Source of the DNA: Listeria grandensis FSL F6-0971
GTDB lineage: Bacteria; Bacillota; Bacilli; Lactobacillales; Listeriaceae
Assembly: GCF_000525835.1 (NCBI RefSeq)
Contig: NZ_AODD01000015.1
Coordinates: 93,437-157,436 of the forward strand
Direction of reading: 5' to 3'
Length of the DNA: 64,000 nucleotides
In this document: positions 8,201-19,303 of the stretch, one piece after another
Layout of the letters: the number at the start of each line of letters is the position of its first letter
Numbering within the stretch: position 1 is the first letter of the stretch
The notes under the pieces: generated by a model
Told to the model about the DNA's origin: nothing
What the model saw: the letters and a program-made list of their open reading frames with translations, nothing else
The model's database searches: none
Translations under genes and position numbers: made by a program

Positions 8201-10540
8201 CTATATTGTACGCCTAAATTCATAAAAATGAATCGCGTTCATATCCAAGTAAGCATAAAAGGACCAATCATCGCTGATATCCTCATCACTTACCGAAAGC
8301 GTTGGCCTGGAAGCCTGGATAACATAATTCATCATTTCCTGATCCCAGCCATACTTACTGTTAAGTTCCCAATACTTCGAATACAGCGCCCCGTTATCGC
8401 GATCAAACTGGAATGTCCGTAATTGATAATGCCCAGCCAAAAATCCGTGCAATCGAATATACCATTCCTTCCGATGTGCTCGCAAAAATGAATCCTCCAC
8501 AGAATAAAGCGGGTTAAAATGTGTGCAGTTTAGCAAAACTAACTGATACCCGTCCTCAAACGCAGTCAATACAAAATCTTCTCCATGAGCTATGATTTCT
8601 CCTCGCAAACGTTCTTTGAATTGTAGCGCGTAAAAAGCAGGGCGCTTCCCGTTGAAGAAGTGGAATAATTCGAGTCCATCAAGCCGAATCGTATGTTCGC
8701 GCAATTCCTCCTCATAAAGCTCTGTATTGATCCAAAAACCAAGTCCTGCCACCTCTGAACTCACAGCAAGCACAGTTTGAAAAATTAAAGCGCCCCGAAA
8801 AAAAGTGCCATTAGTATAACGCGTGTTCCCAGTTAAAGTGTTCCAGTTGGCTAGGATTAAGGGTTTATCGATCTGATGTTGCTTCAAATACTGCTTCAAT
8901 TTTTTTGTTTTTGACAAAACATAATCTTGCGTCACGAAGAAATCTTCATTGGCACTTTTACTGAAATCAACCGCCTCGTTCTGGTTTGCATTAAACGCCA
9001 CAAAATCGATGGCGTCCGCCGTCTCGACCATCCATTCATGACTGGGTAGCGGCATTTCCCGTCGCTCGGAAAAAGATAAATAACTGCCAACTTGGATTCG
9101 CGCATCAAAGCTTTTCAATAATTGTTGTAATTTCAAGTAAACACGCTGCAACTCTTTTTTTGGAACCGCCGTTCGATGCGGCTCAAAGTACATGAAGTGC
9201 CAACTGCTAACAAAACCACGCCCAAAAACCTGCATAACATGGCGCATAAACTGCTCTAATTTTTGAAAATAAAGCGGTTCATTAGCAATCGTTTCCTGGT
9301 ATTCCATTCGGATGAACAACCGCAAATCGAGTTTTTGTAAATAGGCAATTGCCAAATCAGCGTTGGCATACGGTGAAGAGGTTGGTAATTTCTCATCGGT
9401 TTCCTTGTCAGGAAGTAGCGTCGTGCCTCCAATTAAATGCCTGATTCCGACATAGCGCACGCGAAGTTCCGCTTTTGCTAGCATGAGTTGTGTCTGCACA
9501 TTCTCTTTCAAGGCTTCTTTTAGCTCACCAATCATCAAAATATGTAGCGGGTCAGGAATCGCAGTTGTCGCTTTATTAGCAGATAAAGAAATGACTTTTT
9601 TCTCAAAAGGAGCCTCATCGACAAGACTGACTTGCTCCGCAGCTTGGCGGTATTGCGCGAGTTGCACTAAAATATCAGGTGATTGCGCGATTTGTTTTGT
9701 CTGCGTCGAAGCTGCCTCCGTTTTTTCCGGCGAGGCTTGGCTGGTTAACGCCTCTTGACGATACGTAGCAGGTGTTTTTCCATAGTAGGCTTTGAAGGAT
9801 GTCGTAAAATTTTTAGGAGAGGAAAAACCGTTTTTCTGTGCAATTTGTGAAATGTTAGCCGAACTTGCGCGTAAATCATCCAAACTATGCTTCAAGCGAA
9901 TCTGCGTCAAATATTGCAAAAATCCGAGTCCTGTCACTTTTTTGAAATAACGCGATAAATAGGAGACCGACAAGAATTCCTGTTCTGCGATATCTTGCAA
10001 CGTTATCTGCTCGTCAAAGCGCTGCTCCAACTGCTGTGTAATTCGCGTAATTCGAGTATCGTGAACAGTGGCACCTTCTTTTAGTACCAACTCCTTCTTG
10101 AAAAAGCGGGTGAGGAGGAGCATGATTTGAAACATAGCGCTCTGTATCTCGAGTTGACTGCTCTCCGTTTTGTATGATTGGGCAATCATCATTTCCGCCA
10201 AATACTTTCGTAGCAGAGCAATCATCCGCTCGCGTCCAGTATCAATCGTATTGGATACACAATCAAAAGCAAACTGGAAGTAGTCGGCATAATACGAAGC
10301 AAAAAAGGGACTAGTCATCTGTAATCGAATGACGATTGTTTCATCATCGCCACGCGCGGCGTAGTATTCATTATGATTCAGGACAATCAAATCATTTTTT
10401 ACAAGCGAAAAATCGTGGCTCCCCTTTTCAATCACGAGCTTACCGTGAATCACAAAGAGAATCGTTGTTCCAGCATTCATTGTCGGTGCCACATGCGCGA
10501 TGTTTTCCAACTGAATCTTGTAATCATCTTTTTTCCCCAT
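8201..10540 (-). CDS. AraC-family regulator with C-terminal GH39-like domain
   Basis: 779-residue protein from the ATG at 10540, chosen because AGGAGG lies eight bases before it; a longer frame to 10624 lacks a ribosome site. Residues 1-130 look like a cupin-type sensor domain. Residues about 170-270 contain a two-helix-turn-helix AraC DNA-binding domain (ITLQDIAEQEFLSVSYLSRY, then ISQIAQKNGFSSPKNFTTSF). The remaining 430 residues resemble glycoside hydrolase family 39 (xylosidase-like), the architecture also seen in staphylococcal Rsp. The GH part may bind a sugar rather than cut it. It is divergent from clpB. Target genes unknown. Confidence 0.82.
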   Translation of the reverse strand: MGKKDDYKIQLENIAHVAPTMNAGTTILFVIHGKLVIEKGSHDFSLVKNDLIVLNHNEYYAARGDDETIVIRLQMTSPFFASYYADYFQFAFDCVSNTIDTGRERMIALLRKYLAEMMIAQSYKTESSQLEIQSAMFQIMLLLTRFFKKELVLKEGATVHDTRITRITQQLEQRFDEQITLQDIAEQEFLSVSYLSRYFKKVTGLGFLQYLTQIRLKHSLDDLRASSANISQIAQKNGFSSPKNFTTSFKAYYGKTPATYRQEALTSQASPEKTEAASTQTKQIAQSPDILVQLAQYRQAAEQVSLVDEAPFEKKVISLSANKATTAIPDPLHILMIGELKEALKENVQTQLMLAKAELRVRYVGIRHLIGGTTLLPDKETDEKLPTSSPYANADLAIAYLQKLDLRLFIRMEYQETIANEPLYFQKLEQFMRHVMQVFGRGFVSSWHFMYFEPHRTAVPKKELQRVYLKLQQLLKSFDARIQVGSYLSFSERREMPLPSHEWMVETADAIDFVAFNANQNEAVDFSKSANEDFFVTQDYVLSKTKKLKQYLKQHQIDKPLILANWNTLTGNTRYTNGTFFRGALIFQTVLAVSSEVAGLGFWINTELYEEELREHTIRLDGLELFHFFNGKRPAFYALQFKERLRGEIIAHGEDFVLTAFEDGYQLVLLNCTHFNPLYSVEDSFLRAHRKEWYIRLHGFLAGHYQLRTFQFDRDNGALYSKYWELNSKYGWDQEMMNYVIQASRPTLSVSDEDISDDWSFYAYLDMNAIHFYEFRRTI

Positions 10541-10617
10541 CACAAATCGCCTCCTGTTACTTTTATTATACGCGAAAAAATAAAAATAAAAAGCCGTAGT
10601 TTTCCAGCCGCTTTCCG

Positions 10618-10672
10618 TGGACAAAATGGTTAAAAAAGTCTATAATAACTATATGGTCAGTAAAGGTCAGAT
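10618..10672 (+). promoter_or_regulatory. clpB promoter with CtsR operator
   Basis: A -35 TGGACA (10618-10623), a 17-bp spacer and a -10 TATAAT (10641-10646). Directly after it, GGTCAGTAAAGGTCAGA (10655-10671) holds two GGTCA heptads spaced as in the CtsR operator consensus (RGTCAAANANRGTCAAA). CtsR bound there should block initiation until heat shock, as known for clpB in low-GC Gram-positives. Confidence 0.85.
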
Positions 10673-10773
10673 TAGAAAAAACTCCATCTTAGAGCGGAGG
10701 ATTTTTCACATAAGACCACTTATAATGAAAAAAAGCAGGTAAATAAAATGATGAAACGAGGTGCGTTAATCCA

Positions 10774-13367
10774 ATGGAAATGCAGAAATTTACACAACAG
10801 GTCCAAGAGACGATCGCGTCAGCCCAACAATTAGCCGTAGAAGGCAAGCAACAACAAATCGACACATTGCACGTATTTGCAGCACTACTAGAACATAGCG
10901 ATTTTGCCAAACGGGTGTATGAGGTAGCAGAAGTCGACGTGAAACAGTTATTTGGCGTTATAAAGGCTGCGATGGAGAAATTACCGAGTGTGACGGGAAG
11001 TAATGTTCAGTACGGACAGGCAATGAGTAGCTCGCTATATGAACTAATCGCCGACGCTGAGAAGGAACGCCAAAAACTAGAAGATGACTATGTATCAACG
11101 GAACATCTTTTACTCGCCGTTATGAATCAGAAAAAAAGCCCAATCACGGAAGCGATTCAGATTTCGAAAAAACAATTGAACGAAGCGATACTACAAATCA
11201 GAGGAGGAAAACGAGTGACGACACAAAATGCAGAAGAGCAATATGAAGCACTATTAAAATATGGTCGCGATTTAGTTGCCGAAGTGCGAACCGGAAAAAT
11301 AGATCCTGTCATTGGTCGTGACGCCGAAATTCGCAATGTCATCCGTATTTTATCACGTAAAACAAAAAATAATCCTGTCTTGATCGGGGAGCCAGGTGTT
11401 GGTAAAACCGCGATTGTGGAGGGGTTAGCGCAACGAATTGTACGCAAAGATGTACCAGAAGGCTTGAAAGATAAGACGATCATCTCGCTTGATATCGGTT
11501 CGTTGATTGCCGGCGCGAAATATCGGGGGAATTTGAAGAGCGTTTGAAGGCCGTCCTGCAAGAAGTGAAGGATAGTGACGGTGAGATTTTACTATTTATC
11601 GATGAAATTCATACGATCGTTGGAGCTGGAAAAACGGACGGTGCGATGGATGCAGGTAACATGTTAAAACCGATGCTTGCCCGCGGTGAACTTCATTGTA
11701 TTGGGGCAACAACACTGGATGAATACCGCCAATACATCGAAAAAGACCCTGCTCTAGAACGTCGATTCCAAAAAGTACTCGTTCCTGAACCTACCGTTGA
11801 AGACACCGTTTCCATTTTGCGTGGCCTGAAAGAACGTTTTGAGATTCATCATGGGGTTAATATTCATGATAACGCGTTGGTTGCGGCGGCGAGTTTGTCT
11901 AATCGCTATATCACGGATCGTTTTTTACCAGATAAGGCGATTGATTTGGTCGATGAAGCCTGTGCTACAATTCGCGTAGAAATCGATTCGATGCCAAGTG
12001 AGCTGGACGAAGTAACGCGTAAAGTGATGCAGTTAGAAATCGAGGAGGCGGCCCTCAAAGAAGAGAAAGACCCAGCTAGTGTTCGCCGTTTGGAAATGCT
12101 CCAAAAAGAATTGGCGGATTACAAAGAAGAAGCCAACAAAATGAAATCCAAATGGGAATCTGAGAAAAGTGAGATTAGCAAAATTCGTGAAGTTCGCGAA
12201 CAGATTGACCATTTGCGTCATGAACTAGAAGAAGCAGAGAACAATTACGATTTGAATAAAGCTGCTGAACTTCGCCACGGTCGCATCCCTGAAGTAGAAA
12301 AGGAACTGGCGATGTTGGAAGAAGAAAACCGGGAAAAGACCGCGAATGAGGATCGACTTTTGCAAGAAGAAGTGACGGAGAATGAGATCGCGGACATTGT
12401 CGGCAGATGGACCGGAATTCCAGTAGCGAAATTGGTCGAAGGAGAGCGGGAAAAACTGCTGAAACTCGCCGATTCACTACAAGAAAAGGTGATTGGTCAA
12501 GAGAACGCGGTACAATTAGTCAGTGATGCTGTGATTCGTGCACGTGCCGGCATTAAAGACCCGCGTCGCCCAATCGGTTCGTTCATTTTCCTAGGCCCAA
12601 CTGGTGTCGGAAAAACAGAACTTGCCAAAGCGCTTGCCTTCAATCTTTTTGATTCTGAAGATCATATGATTCGGATTGACATGTCAGAATACATGGAGAA
12701 ACACGCGGTATCCAGGCTTGTCGGTGCGCCACCAGGTTACGTCGGATACGAGGAGGGCGGCCAGCTAACCGAAGCCGTGCGACGCAACCCCTACTCGATT
12801 ATTTTGCTCGATGAAATTGAAAAAGCGCATCCAGACGTGTTCAATATTTTGTTGCAAGTACTCGATGACGGGCGTATCACAGATTCACAAGGTCGCCTCA
12901 TCGATTTCAAAAATACAGTGATTATCATGACATCCAATATCGGCTCAACAATGCTGCTAGAACGTACGGTAGACGGTGAGATCTCAGAAAAATTGGAAGA
13001 AGATGTCCTTGAAGTTTTGCAAGCGTCATTTAAGCCTGAATTTTTGAATCGGGTAGATGATATTATTCTGTTCAAACCGCTAACCCTTGAGAATATTAAA
13101 GGCATTGTGGAGAAAGTCGTTGCTGAGTTGCAAGTGCGGCTAGCCGGTCAAGAAATCAAAATTACAATGACTGATGATGCAAAACGCTTTATCGCTGAGG
13201 AAGCATACGATCCGGTGTATGGTGCACGTCCTCTAAAACGCTATATCACGCGTCAAATCGAGACACCACTTGCTCGCGAAATCGTTGCTGGAAAGATCAT
13301 GCCACATTCCGAGGTCGCGATTACACTACAAGATGGGCAGTTTGATTTTGAGATAGTTAGCGAATAA
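10774..13367 (+). pseudogene. clpB: ClpB disaggregase, frameshifted as given
   Basis: Hsp100 chaperone that threads aggregated proteins through a hexameric AAA+ ring together with DnaK. Part one (10774-11547) carries the N-domain and first Walker A (GEPGVGKT). Part two (11544-13367) carries [14 protein letters not shown], the coiled-coil middle domain, the second Walker A ([13 protein letters not shown]) and the C-terminal domain. Both parts together make about 864 residues, the usual ClpB length. The break is in the first AAA+ domain: 11525-11529 has five G, whereas six would read [14 protein letters not shown], the universal ClpB sequence. Everything else is intact and conserved, so a sequencing error or very recent mutation is likely. 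Start: ATG at 10774 after ACGAGGTG; M3 is an alternative. Confidence 0.93.
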
Positions 13368-13375
13368 TTGTTGAT

Positions 13376-13415
13376 AAACTCCTTACTCAGATTTGCTTTT
13401 TGGGTGAGGAGTTTT
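13376..13415 (+). terminator. Terminator of clpB
   Basis: AAACTCCTTACTCA pairs imperfectly with TGAGGAGTTT across a T-rich loop, followed by TTTTA. It lies nine bases past the clpB stop. Confidence 0.7.
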
Positions 13416-13480
13416 ATACTATACTTTATAGGGAAAAAAGCAAATGGAAGCGAAAATGAAACGTGGAGAGGATGAAAGAA

Positions 13481-14170
13481 ATGAAATTAGTATTGATTCG
13501 TCATGGGCAAAGTGAATGGAACAAACTGAACTTATTTACAGGCTGGCATGATGTTGACCTATCAGAACAAGGTGTGGAAGAAGCAAAAAAAGCAGGAGAG
13601 CTCATTAAAGAAGCGGGCCTTCAGTTTGATGTCGCGTTCACATCCGTCCTAACCCGCGCGATTAAGACGCTTGACTACGCGTTAGAAGGTTCCGAGCAAC
13701 TATGGATACCAGTATATAAATCATGGCGTCTGAACGAACGACATTACGGTGCCCTTCAAGGTTTAAATAAACAAGAAACTGCAGACAAATACGGCGCAGA
13801 CCAAGTTCAATTATGGCGTCGGAGCTACGATACATTGCCACCATTGTTGGAAGAAAACGACGAACGCCAAGCAAAAAATGACCGCCGTTACCAGTTGCTT
13901 GATACAAGCGCGATCCCAACAGGCGAAAATTTGAAGGTGACCTTGGAGCGTGTGATTCCGTATTGGATGGACACCATTGCCCCAGAAATCAAAAGCGGAA
14001 AACGCGTGGTCATTGCAGCACATGGTAATAGCTTGCGCGCACTAGTGAAGTTCCTCGAAGGCATTAGTGACGATGATATAATGGAACTCGAGATCCCAAC
14101 AGGTGTACCATTAGTGTACGAATTGGATGCGGAATTAAAACCAACAAATAAATATTATTTAGGAGAATAA
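13481..14170 (+). CDS. gpmA: 2,3-bisphosphoglycerate-dependent phosphoglycerate mutase
   Basis: 229 residues from the ATG at 13481, which follows GGAGAGGA at correct spacing; an earlier in-frame ATG lacks this. It interconverts 3- and 2-phosphoglycerate in glycolysis. Hallmarks: [12 protein letters not shown] (phosphorylated His), [36 protein letters not shown] (catalytic Glu) and [14 protein letters not shown] (second catalytic His). Length and sequence match the Listeria enzyme. It forms a single-gene unit between two terminators. Confidence 0.96.
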   Translation: MKLVLIRHGQSEWNKLNLFTGWHDVDLSEQGVEEAKKAGELIKEAGLQFDVAFTSVLTRAIKTLDYALEGSEQLWIPVYKSWRLNERHYGALQGLNKQETADKYGADQVQLWRRSYDTLPPLLEENDERQAKNDRRYQLLDTSAIPTGENLKVTLERVIPYWMDTIAPEIKSGKRVVIAAHGNSLRALVKFLEGISDDDIMELEIPTGVPLVYELDAELKPTNKYYLGE

Positions 14171-14171
14171 C

Positions 14172-14216
14172 AAAAAAAGTATGTTGGCCAAATGGATTGG
14201 TCAACATACTTTTTTA
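14172..14216. terminator. Bidirectional terminator between gpmA and yjzD-like gene
   Basis: AAAAAAGTATGTTG pairs with CAACATACTTTTTT; A- and T-tracts on either side allow use from both directions by these convergent genes. Confidence 0.85.
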
Positions 14217-14402
14217 TTTGATATCGTAGGTTTCGCTTTCTTTCGGCATTAAAACAGGAATAAGGAAAATCGCGATAGAGATAGCGACCGCCATAATTGT
14301 TCCCATTGTGAAGTCGTAAGTCGTTGCAATAACCGAAGCCGCAACATACTCAGACATTTGAGCCAAAATAAACACCCAGAAAAATGTAATGATATAACGC
14401 AT
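14214..14402 (-). CDS. YjzD-like (DUF2929 family) small membrane protein
   Basis: 62 residues from the ATG at 14402, preceded by GGAGGTG. Two hydrophobic helices (YIITFFWVFILAQMSEYVAA and a second ending in PVLMP) match the small YjzD/DUF2929 membrane proteins. In Bacillus subtilis yjzD is likewise encoded beside the fabHA-fabF region, which supports the family call. Function unknown; no enzymatic motif. It is divergent from fabH and might share the FapR-controlled region. Confidence 0.75.
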   Translation of the reverse strand: MRYIITFFWVFILAQMSEYVAASVIATTYDFTMGTIMAVAISIAIFLIPVLMPKESETYDIK

Positions 14403-14495
14403 GACACAACACCTCCGTTCAAGGTTTACTTCCACCATTCTAGCACAAAATCGACAAATTCACCAAGTATTTGTCTAACTGCGGAGAGAATTATA

Positions 14496-14540
14496 TTGTT
14501 AAATGGATGATTGTCTGTTAGAATTAGTACCAGGTAATAA
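14496..14540 (+). promoter_or_regulatory. fabH promoter with FapR operator
   Basis: -35 TTGTTA (14496-14501), a 17-bp spacer, -10 TAGAAT (14519-14524). The palindrome TTAGTACCAGGTAATAA (14524-14540) closely fits the FapR box TTAGTACCNGGTACTAA and covers the start site. FapR is the malonyl-CoA-sensing repressor of fatty-acid synthesis genes, so repression relieved by malonyl-CoA is expected. Confidence 0.85.
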
Positions 14541-14543
14541 AAA

Positions 14544-14656
14544 AGCCGAACACGCCCCGTTCATCCCCGACAGAAATAGTGGTAAGCAGGGTGAAAGCCA
14601 TCACTTAGGCTTTTGCCGTGTTTACCACTATTTCCGAGGGGATGGCGTGCGAGGCT
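14544..14656 (+). other. Long imperfect hairpin in the fabH leader
   Basis: Nested inverted repeats in a roughly 300-nt untranslated leader: AGCC/GGCT, CACGC/GCGTG, CATCCCC/GGGGATG and the 13-bp GAAATAGTGGTAA/TTACCACTATTTC, with GAAAGCC/GGCTTT inside. In RNA this would be a stable rod about 110 nt long. GAGGCT (14651-14656) could instead pair with AGCCTC (14684-14689), which can also pair with GAGGC (14718-14722), giving alternative folds. I know no named leader of this kind upstream of fabH; a small palindromic inserted element is the main alternative. Confidence 0.6.
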
Positions 14657-14840
14657 AGATTGGGAAGAGCTACAAAATTAAAAAGCCTCCGCCAATTCAC
14701 TACACGAATAATGCGCGAGGCCCAAAAATCCCGAAATTACCACCAACAAGTTCGCAAAACCAGCAATTATTCTTTTTATATGTCATATCCCGAAACGAGT
14801 TAAGTCGTTTCAAAACTAATTTTTCTTGGAGGAATACGAA

Positions 14841-15779
14841 ATGAATGCAGGTATTTTAGGTGTAGGTAAATACGTACCAGAACGCGTGGTAACGAACGCA
14901 GATTTAGAAAAAATAATGGACACGTCCGATGAGTGGATTCGCACAAGAACTGGAATCGAAGAACGTCGCATTGCACGTGATGATGAATATGTACATGATA
15001 TGGCTTATGAAGCAGCCAAAGCAGCAATCGAAAATGCTGGATTGACACCCGCAGATATCGATTTAATTATTGTTGCAACAGTCACACAAGAATCTAATTT
15101 CCCATCTGTGGGTAACATTATTCAAGACCGTTTAGGCGCAAATAAAGCAGCAGCTATGGATTTAGAAGCAGCTTGCGCAGGGTTCACATTTGGTACAGTT
15201 ACAGCGGCTCAATTCATCCAAACAGGCGCGTACAAACATATCGTCGTTGTGGGCGCAGATAAACTATCCAAAATTACAGATTGGGATGATCGTAGCACAG
15301 CCGTTCTATTTGGTGATGGTGCGGGAGCAGTTGTTATGGGACCAGTATCTGACGGTCGTGGTTTGCTTTCCTTTGATCTCGGTTCAGATGGGTCTGGCGG
15401 AAAATACCTCAACCTCAACGAAAAACGCAAATTATACATGAACGGTCGTGAAGTTTTTCGTTTTGCAGTGCGTCAAATGGGCGAAGCATCTTTACGCGTT
15501 CTCGAAAAAGCAGGCATGGAAAAAGAAGATTTAGACTTACTTATTCCGCATCAAGCAAATATCCGCATTATGGAATCATCACGCGAGCGCCTAGGTTTAC
15601 CAGAAGAAAAACTGATGAAAACCGTACACAAATATGGTAATACCTCCGCATCTTCCATCGTGTTAGCGCTCGTCGATGCAGTAGAAGAAGGCCGCATTAA
15701 TGATGACGACAACATCCTGCTCGTTGGTTTTGGCGGAGGGTTAACATGGGGCGCGCTAATCCTTAAATGGGGTAAATAA
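14841..15779 (+). CDS. fabH: 3-oxoacyl-ACP synthase III (KAS III)
   Basis: 312 residues from the ATG at 14841 (GGAGG upstream; the longer frame from 14826 starts inside the ribosome site). It condenses an acyl-CoA primer with malonyl-ACP to start fatty-acid synthesis; in Listeria, branched primers are preferred. The catalytic triad is visible: Cys in LEAACAGF, His in PHQANIRIM, Asn in GNTSASS. It is transcribed from a FapR-box promoter through a structured leader. A strong terminator separates it from fabF, so the two are not obviously one transcript. Confidence 0.96.
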   Translation: MNAGILGVGKYVPERVVTNADLEKIMDTSDEWIRTRTGIEERRIARDDEYVHDMAYEAAKAAIENAGLTPADIDLIIVATVTQESNFPSVGNIIQDRLGANKAAAMDLEAACAGFTFGTVTAAQFIQTGAYKHIVVVGADKLSKITDWDDRSTAVLFGDGAGAVVMGPVSDGRGLLSFDLGSDGSGGKYLNLNEKRKLYMNGREVFRFAVRQMGEASLRVLEKAGMEKEDLDLLIPHQANIRIMESSRERLGLPEEKLMKTVHKYGNTSASSIVLALVDAVEEGRINDDDNILLVGFGGGLTWGALILKWGK

Positions 15780-15790
15780 GCGACTATCAC

Positions 15791-15828
15791 GTCTGGGATA
15801 ACATAAGTTGATCCCAGACTATTTTTTA
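15791..15828 (+). terminator. Terminator of fabH
   Basis: GTCTGGGAT pairs with ATCCCAGAC, followed by a T-run, 11 bp after the stop codon. Confidence 0.85.
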
Positions 15829-15998
15829 AATCAGCCGAACAAATAACGACTTTTTAAGAAATCGGATTTTATTTATGATATAATGAAGGTGTCTTTTTAT
15901 ATTTTGTTATTAGTAATAGCATTTTTTGTATGACCAACTGCCGTTCATTTAGCGGAAGTTATTTTTTGTGTGATAATTGTAGAAGAGGAGATGAAATA

Positions 15999-17240
15999 AT
16001 GGAGAAGAAACGTGTCGTAGTAACAGGTGTTGGTGCCGTTACTCCAATAGGTAATGACGCCCAGACAGCTTGGGAGAACGCCAAAAAAGGTGTCAACGGT
16101 GTTGCAGAACTTACACGGCTTAATCCAGATGATTACCCAGTCAAAATAGCTGCGGAACTGAAGGATTTTGATGTTGAGAAATACCTTGAGAAGAAGGACG
16201 CCCGCAAAATGGACCGCTTTACGCATTACGCGATTGCAAGTTCTGATATGGCGGTTGCAGATGCAGGCTTAACGATAGATGACTCCAATGCCGAACGTGT
16301 TGGTGTTTGGATCGGTTCAGGAATCGGTGGAATGGAAACATTTGAATCACAATTTGAAGTCTTTTTAGATCGTGGACATCGCCGTGTTAGCCCGTTTTTC
16401 GTACCGATGATGATTCCAGACATGGCGAGTGGTCAAGTGTCGATTCGCCACGGCGCAAAAGGCATTAACTCAGCAACCGTGACAGCATGCGCGACTGCGA
16501 CAAACTCAATCGGTGATGCTTTCAAAGTGATTCAACGCGGAGACGCGGACATCATGATCACTGGTGGTGCCGAGGCGCCAATCACGAAGATGTCGGTAGC
16601 TGGTTTCATTGCCAATAAAGCTTTGTCACTAAATCCCGATCCAGAAACAGCATGTCGCCCGTTTGATGCTGATCGCGATGGCTTTATCATCGGAGAAGGC
16701 GCTGGAATCTTCATTTTAGAAGAATTAGAACATGCCAAAGCCCGCGGTGCCCAAATTTATGCCGAAATCGTTGGTTACGGCGCGACAGGTGATGCGTATC
16801 ATATCACGGCTCCAGCTCCAGGTGGAGAAGGTGCCGCCCGTTCGATGAAGATGGCGTTAAATGACGCTGGAATCGGCGTGGATGGGGTGGACTATATCAA
16901 TGCTCATGGAACGAGTACACCGTATAATGACGATTACGAAACACAAGCTATCAAAACTGTATTCGGCGACAACGCTCCAAAACTTGCCATCAGCTCCACA
17001 AAATCAATGACAGGACACACGCTAGGCGCATCTGGCGGAATCGAAGCGATCTTCAGTGTACTTGCGATTCGCGACAGTATTGTACCACCGACGATTCATT
17101 TAAATAATCCAGATCCAGTCTGCGATTTAGACTATGTTCCAAACGTAGCTCGCGAAATGAACGTTGACGTTGCGATGTCCAATTCCTTTGGTTTTGGCGG
17201 ACACAACGCGACATTAGTATTTAAGAAATATCAATCATAA
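15999..17240 (+). CDS. fabF: 3-oxoacyl-ACP synthase II (KAS II)
   Basis: 413 residues from the ATG at 15999, preceded by AGAGGAG; the longer frame to 15930 has no ribosome site. It elongates acyl-ACP in type II fatty-acid synthesis. KAS II hallmarks: [14 protein letters not shown], active-site Cys in [10 protein letters not shown], His in [11 protein letters not shown] and His in [13 protein letters not shown], ending in [16 protein letters not shown]. It follows fabH. The 170-bp gap between the fabH terminator and this gene contains a TATAAT near 15876 that could be its own promoter. Confidence 0.96.
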   Translation: MEKKRVVVTGVGAVTPIGNDAQTAWENAKKGVNGVAELTRLNPDDYPVKIAAELKDFDVEKYLEKKDARKMDRFTHYAIASSDMAVADAGLTIDDSNAERVGVWIGSGIGGMETFESQFEVFLDRGHRRVSPFFVPMMIPDMASGQVSIRHGAKGINSATVTACATATNSIGDAFKVIQRGDADIMITGGAEAPITKMSVAGFIANKALSLNPDPETACRPFDADRDGFIIGEGAGIFILEELEHAKARGAQIYAEIVGYGATGDAYHITAPAPGGEGAARSMKMALNDAGIGVDGVDYINAHGTSTPYNDDYETQAIKTVFGDNAPKLAISSTKSMTGHTLGASGGIEAIFSVLAIRDSIVPPTIHLNNPDPVCDLDYVPNVAREMNVDVAMSNSFGFGGHNATLVFKKYQS

Positions 17241-17245
17241 ATCAT

Positions 17246-17281
17246 AAGGAGATGCCTGATTTTAAAGGTGTCTCCTTTTTC
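17246..17281 (+). terminator. Terminator of fabF
   Basis: AAGGAGATGCC pairs with GGTGTCTCCTT, followed by T5. Confidence 0.8.
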
Positions 17282-17315
17282 CTGAGCAAAAAAATAGCCT
17301 TTATCAAAATGATGG

Positions 17316-17332
17316 TTTACAATTAAATTGTG
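17316..17332 (+). promoter_or_regulatory. OhrR-type operator
   Basis: TACAATTAAATTGTG (17318-17332) is nearly the inverted repeat TACAATT-AATTGTA bound by Bacillus OhrR. It could overlap the -10 of the ohrR promoter (TACAAT). This predicts autorepression relieved by organic peroxides. Confidence 0.65.
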
Positions 17333-17357
17333 CGCAAATTAAATAGGAGGAAGAATC

Positions 17358-17822
17358 ATGGCAAGCCAAACACGAATCCTAGAAGAACAATTATGTTTTT
17401 CCATTTATACCGCCTCACGTGAATTTACGAAATTTTATCGACAGGCGCTAGATCCTTTTCACCTTACTTATCCTCAATATTTAGTCCTTCTCGCGCTTTG
17501 GGAAGAACCGAAGCAAACCGTGAAAGAGCTTGGTGCCCACCTAATGCTTGACAGCGGAACTTTAACACCAATGTTGAAGCGAATGGAAGGTGTGGACCTA
17601 GTCAAACGATCTCGTAGTAAAGCAGACGAACGCAAAGTGTACATCGAGCTCACAACAAAAGCAATCGATATGAAACAAGCCGTGTTCTCAAGTGTCGATG
17701 ATTGCATTTCTAAGCTTGCCTTTACGCAAGAAGATTACGTACAGATGTTGCAGGGAATACAAGAACTGACGACCAAAATTCAAGAAAATAATGGAGGAAC
17801 GAAACATGAAAAAATTATATGA
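17358..17822 (+). CDS. ohrR: MarR-family organic peroxide sensor
   Basis: 154-residue winged-helix repressor. The N-terminus has LEEQLCFSIYTASREFTKFYR, where the Cys is the redox-sensing residue of 1-Cys OhrR proteins; LTYPQYLVLLALWE and the recognition region LDSGTLTPMLKRMEG are typical of the subfamily. Oxidation by organic hydroperoxide releases DNA. Its last 17 bp overlap the start of ohr, so the two are co-transcribed; an OhrR box lies 26 bp upstream of the start. Confidence 0.92.
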   Translation: MASQTRILEEQLCFSIYTASREFTKFYRQALDPFHLTYPQYLVLLALWEEPKQTVKELGAHLMLDSGTLTPMLKRMEGVDLVKRSRSKADERKVYIELTTKAIDMKQAVFSSVDDCISKLAFTQEDYVQMLQGIQELTTKIQENNGGTKHEKII

Positions 17823-18222
17823 AACAACAGTTATCAACACAGGTGGACGTAAAGGCGAAGTACATTCGCCAGACAATATCTTTTTTCAAGACATCTCATC
17901 ACCAAAAGAACTAGGCGGCGAAGGTGGTTCTGGCTCCAATCCTGAACAACTATTTGCAGCTGGCTACTCGGCATGTTTTAACAGCGCATTAGAACTTGTG
18001 ATGTCAAAACAAAAAATTGAAGCAGCAAGCACAGTAGAAGGAACCGTTTCTTTGTACAGCGACCCAGAAGATAACGGCTTCAAAATCGGTGTTGTTCTAA
18101 ACGTCCATATCGAAGGCGTCGATGCCGAAACCGCGCAAAAGCTAGTAGAAACAGCACATCAAGTTTGTCCGTATTCAAAAGCAACACGCGGTAACATCGA
18201 CGTAGAATTAAACCTTATCTAA
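17806..18222 (+). CDS. ohr: Organic hydroperoxide resistance protein Ohr
   Basis: 138 residues from the ATG at 17806 (GGAGG at proper distance). Thiol peroxidase that reduces organic hydroperoxides. The two redox cysteines of the OsmC/Ohr fold are seen in GYSACFNSALEL and HQVCPYSKATRGN, and the GGEGGSGSNPEQLFAAGYSAC segment is characteristic. Cotranscribed with the repressor gene just upstream. Confidence 0.94.
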   Translation: MKKLYETTVINTGGRKGEVHSPDNIFFQDISSPKELGGEGGSGSNPEQLFAAGYSACFNSALELVMSKQKIEAASTVEGTVSLYSDPEDNGFKIGVVLNVHIEGVDAETAQKLVETAHQVCPYSKATRGNIDVELNLI

Positions 18223-18226
18223 TCTA

Positions 18227-18273
18227 AAAATCCCGTCTTGGCTTCTCCAATTGGAAAAATCAAGACGGGATTT
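18227..18273. terminator. Bidirectional terminator between ohr and trpS
   Basis: AAATCCCGTCTTG pairs with CAAGACGGGATTT (13 bp), A/T-rich flanks on both sides; serves convergent ohr and trpS. Confidence 0.85.
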
Positions 18274-18277
18274 CTTC

Positions 18278-19297
<1,020 letters not shown>

Positions 19298-19303
19298 TTA
19301 ACT

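Noticed and set aside
14618..14803. 61-codon frame in the fabH leader
   Set aside because: It begins inside the hairpin, without ribosome site, and its peptide looks random and basic.
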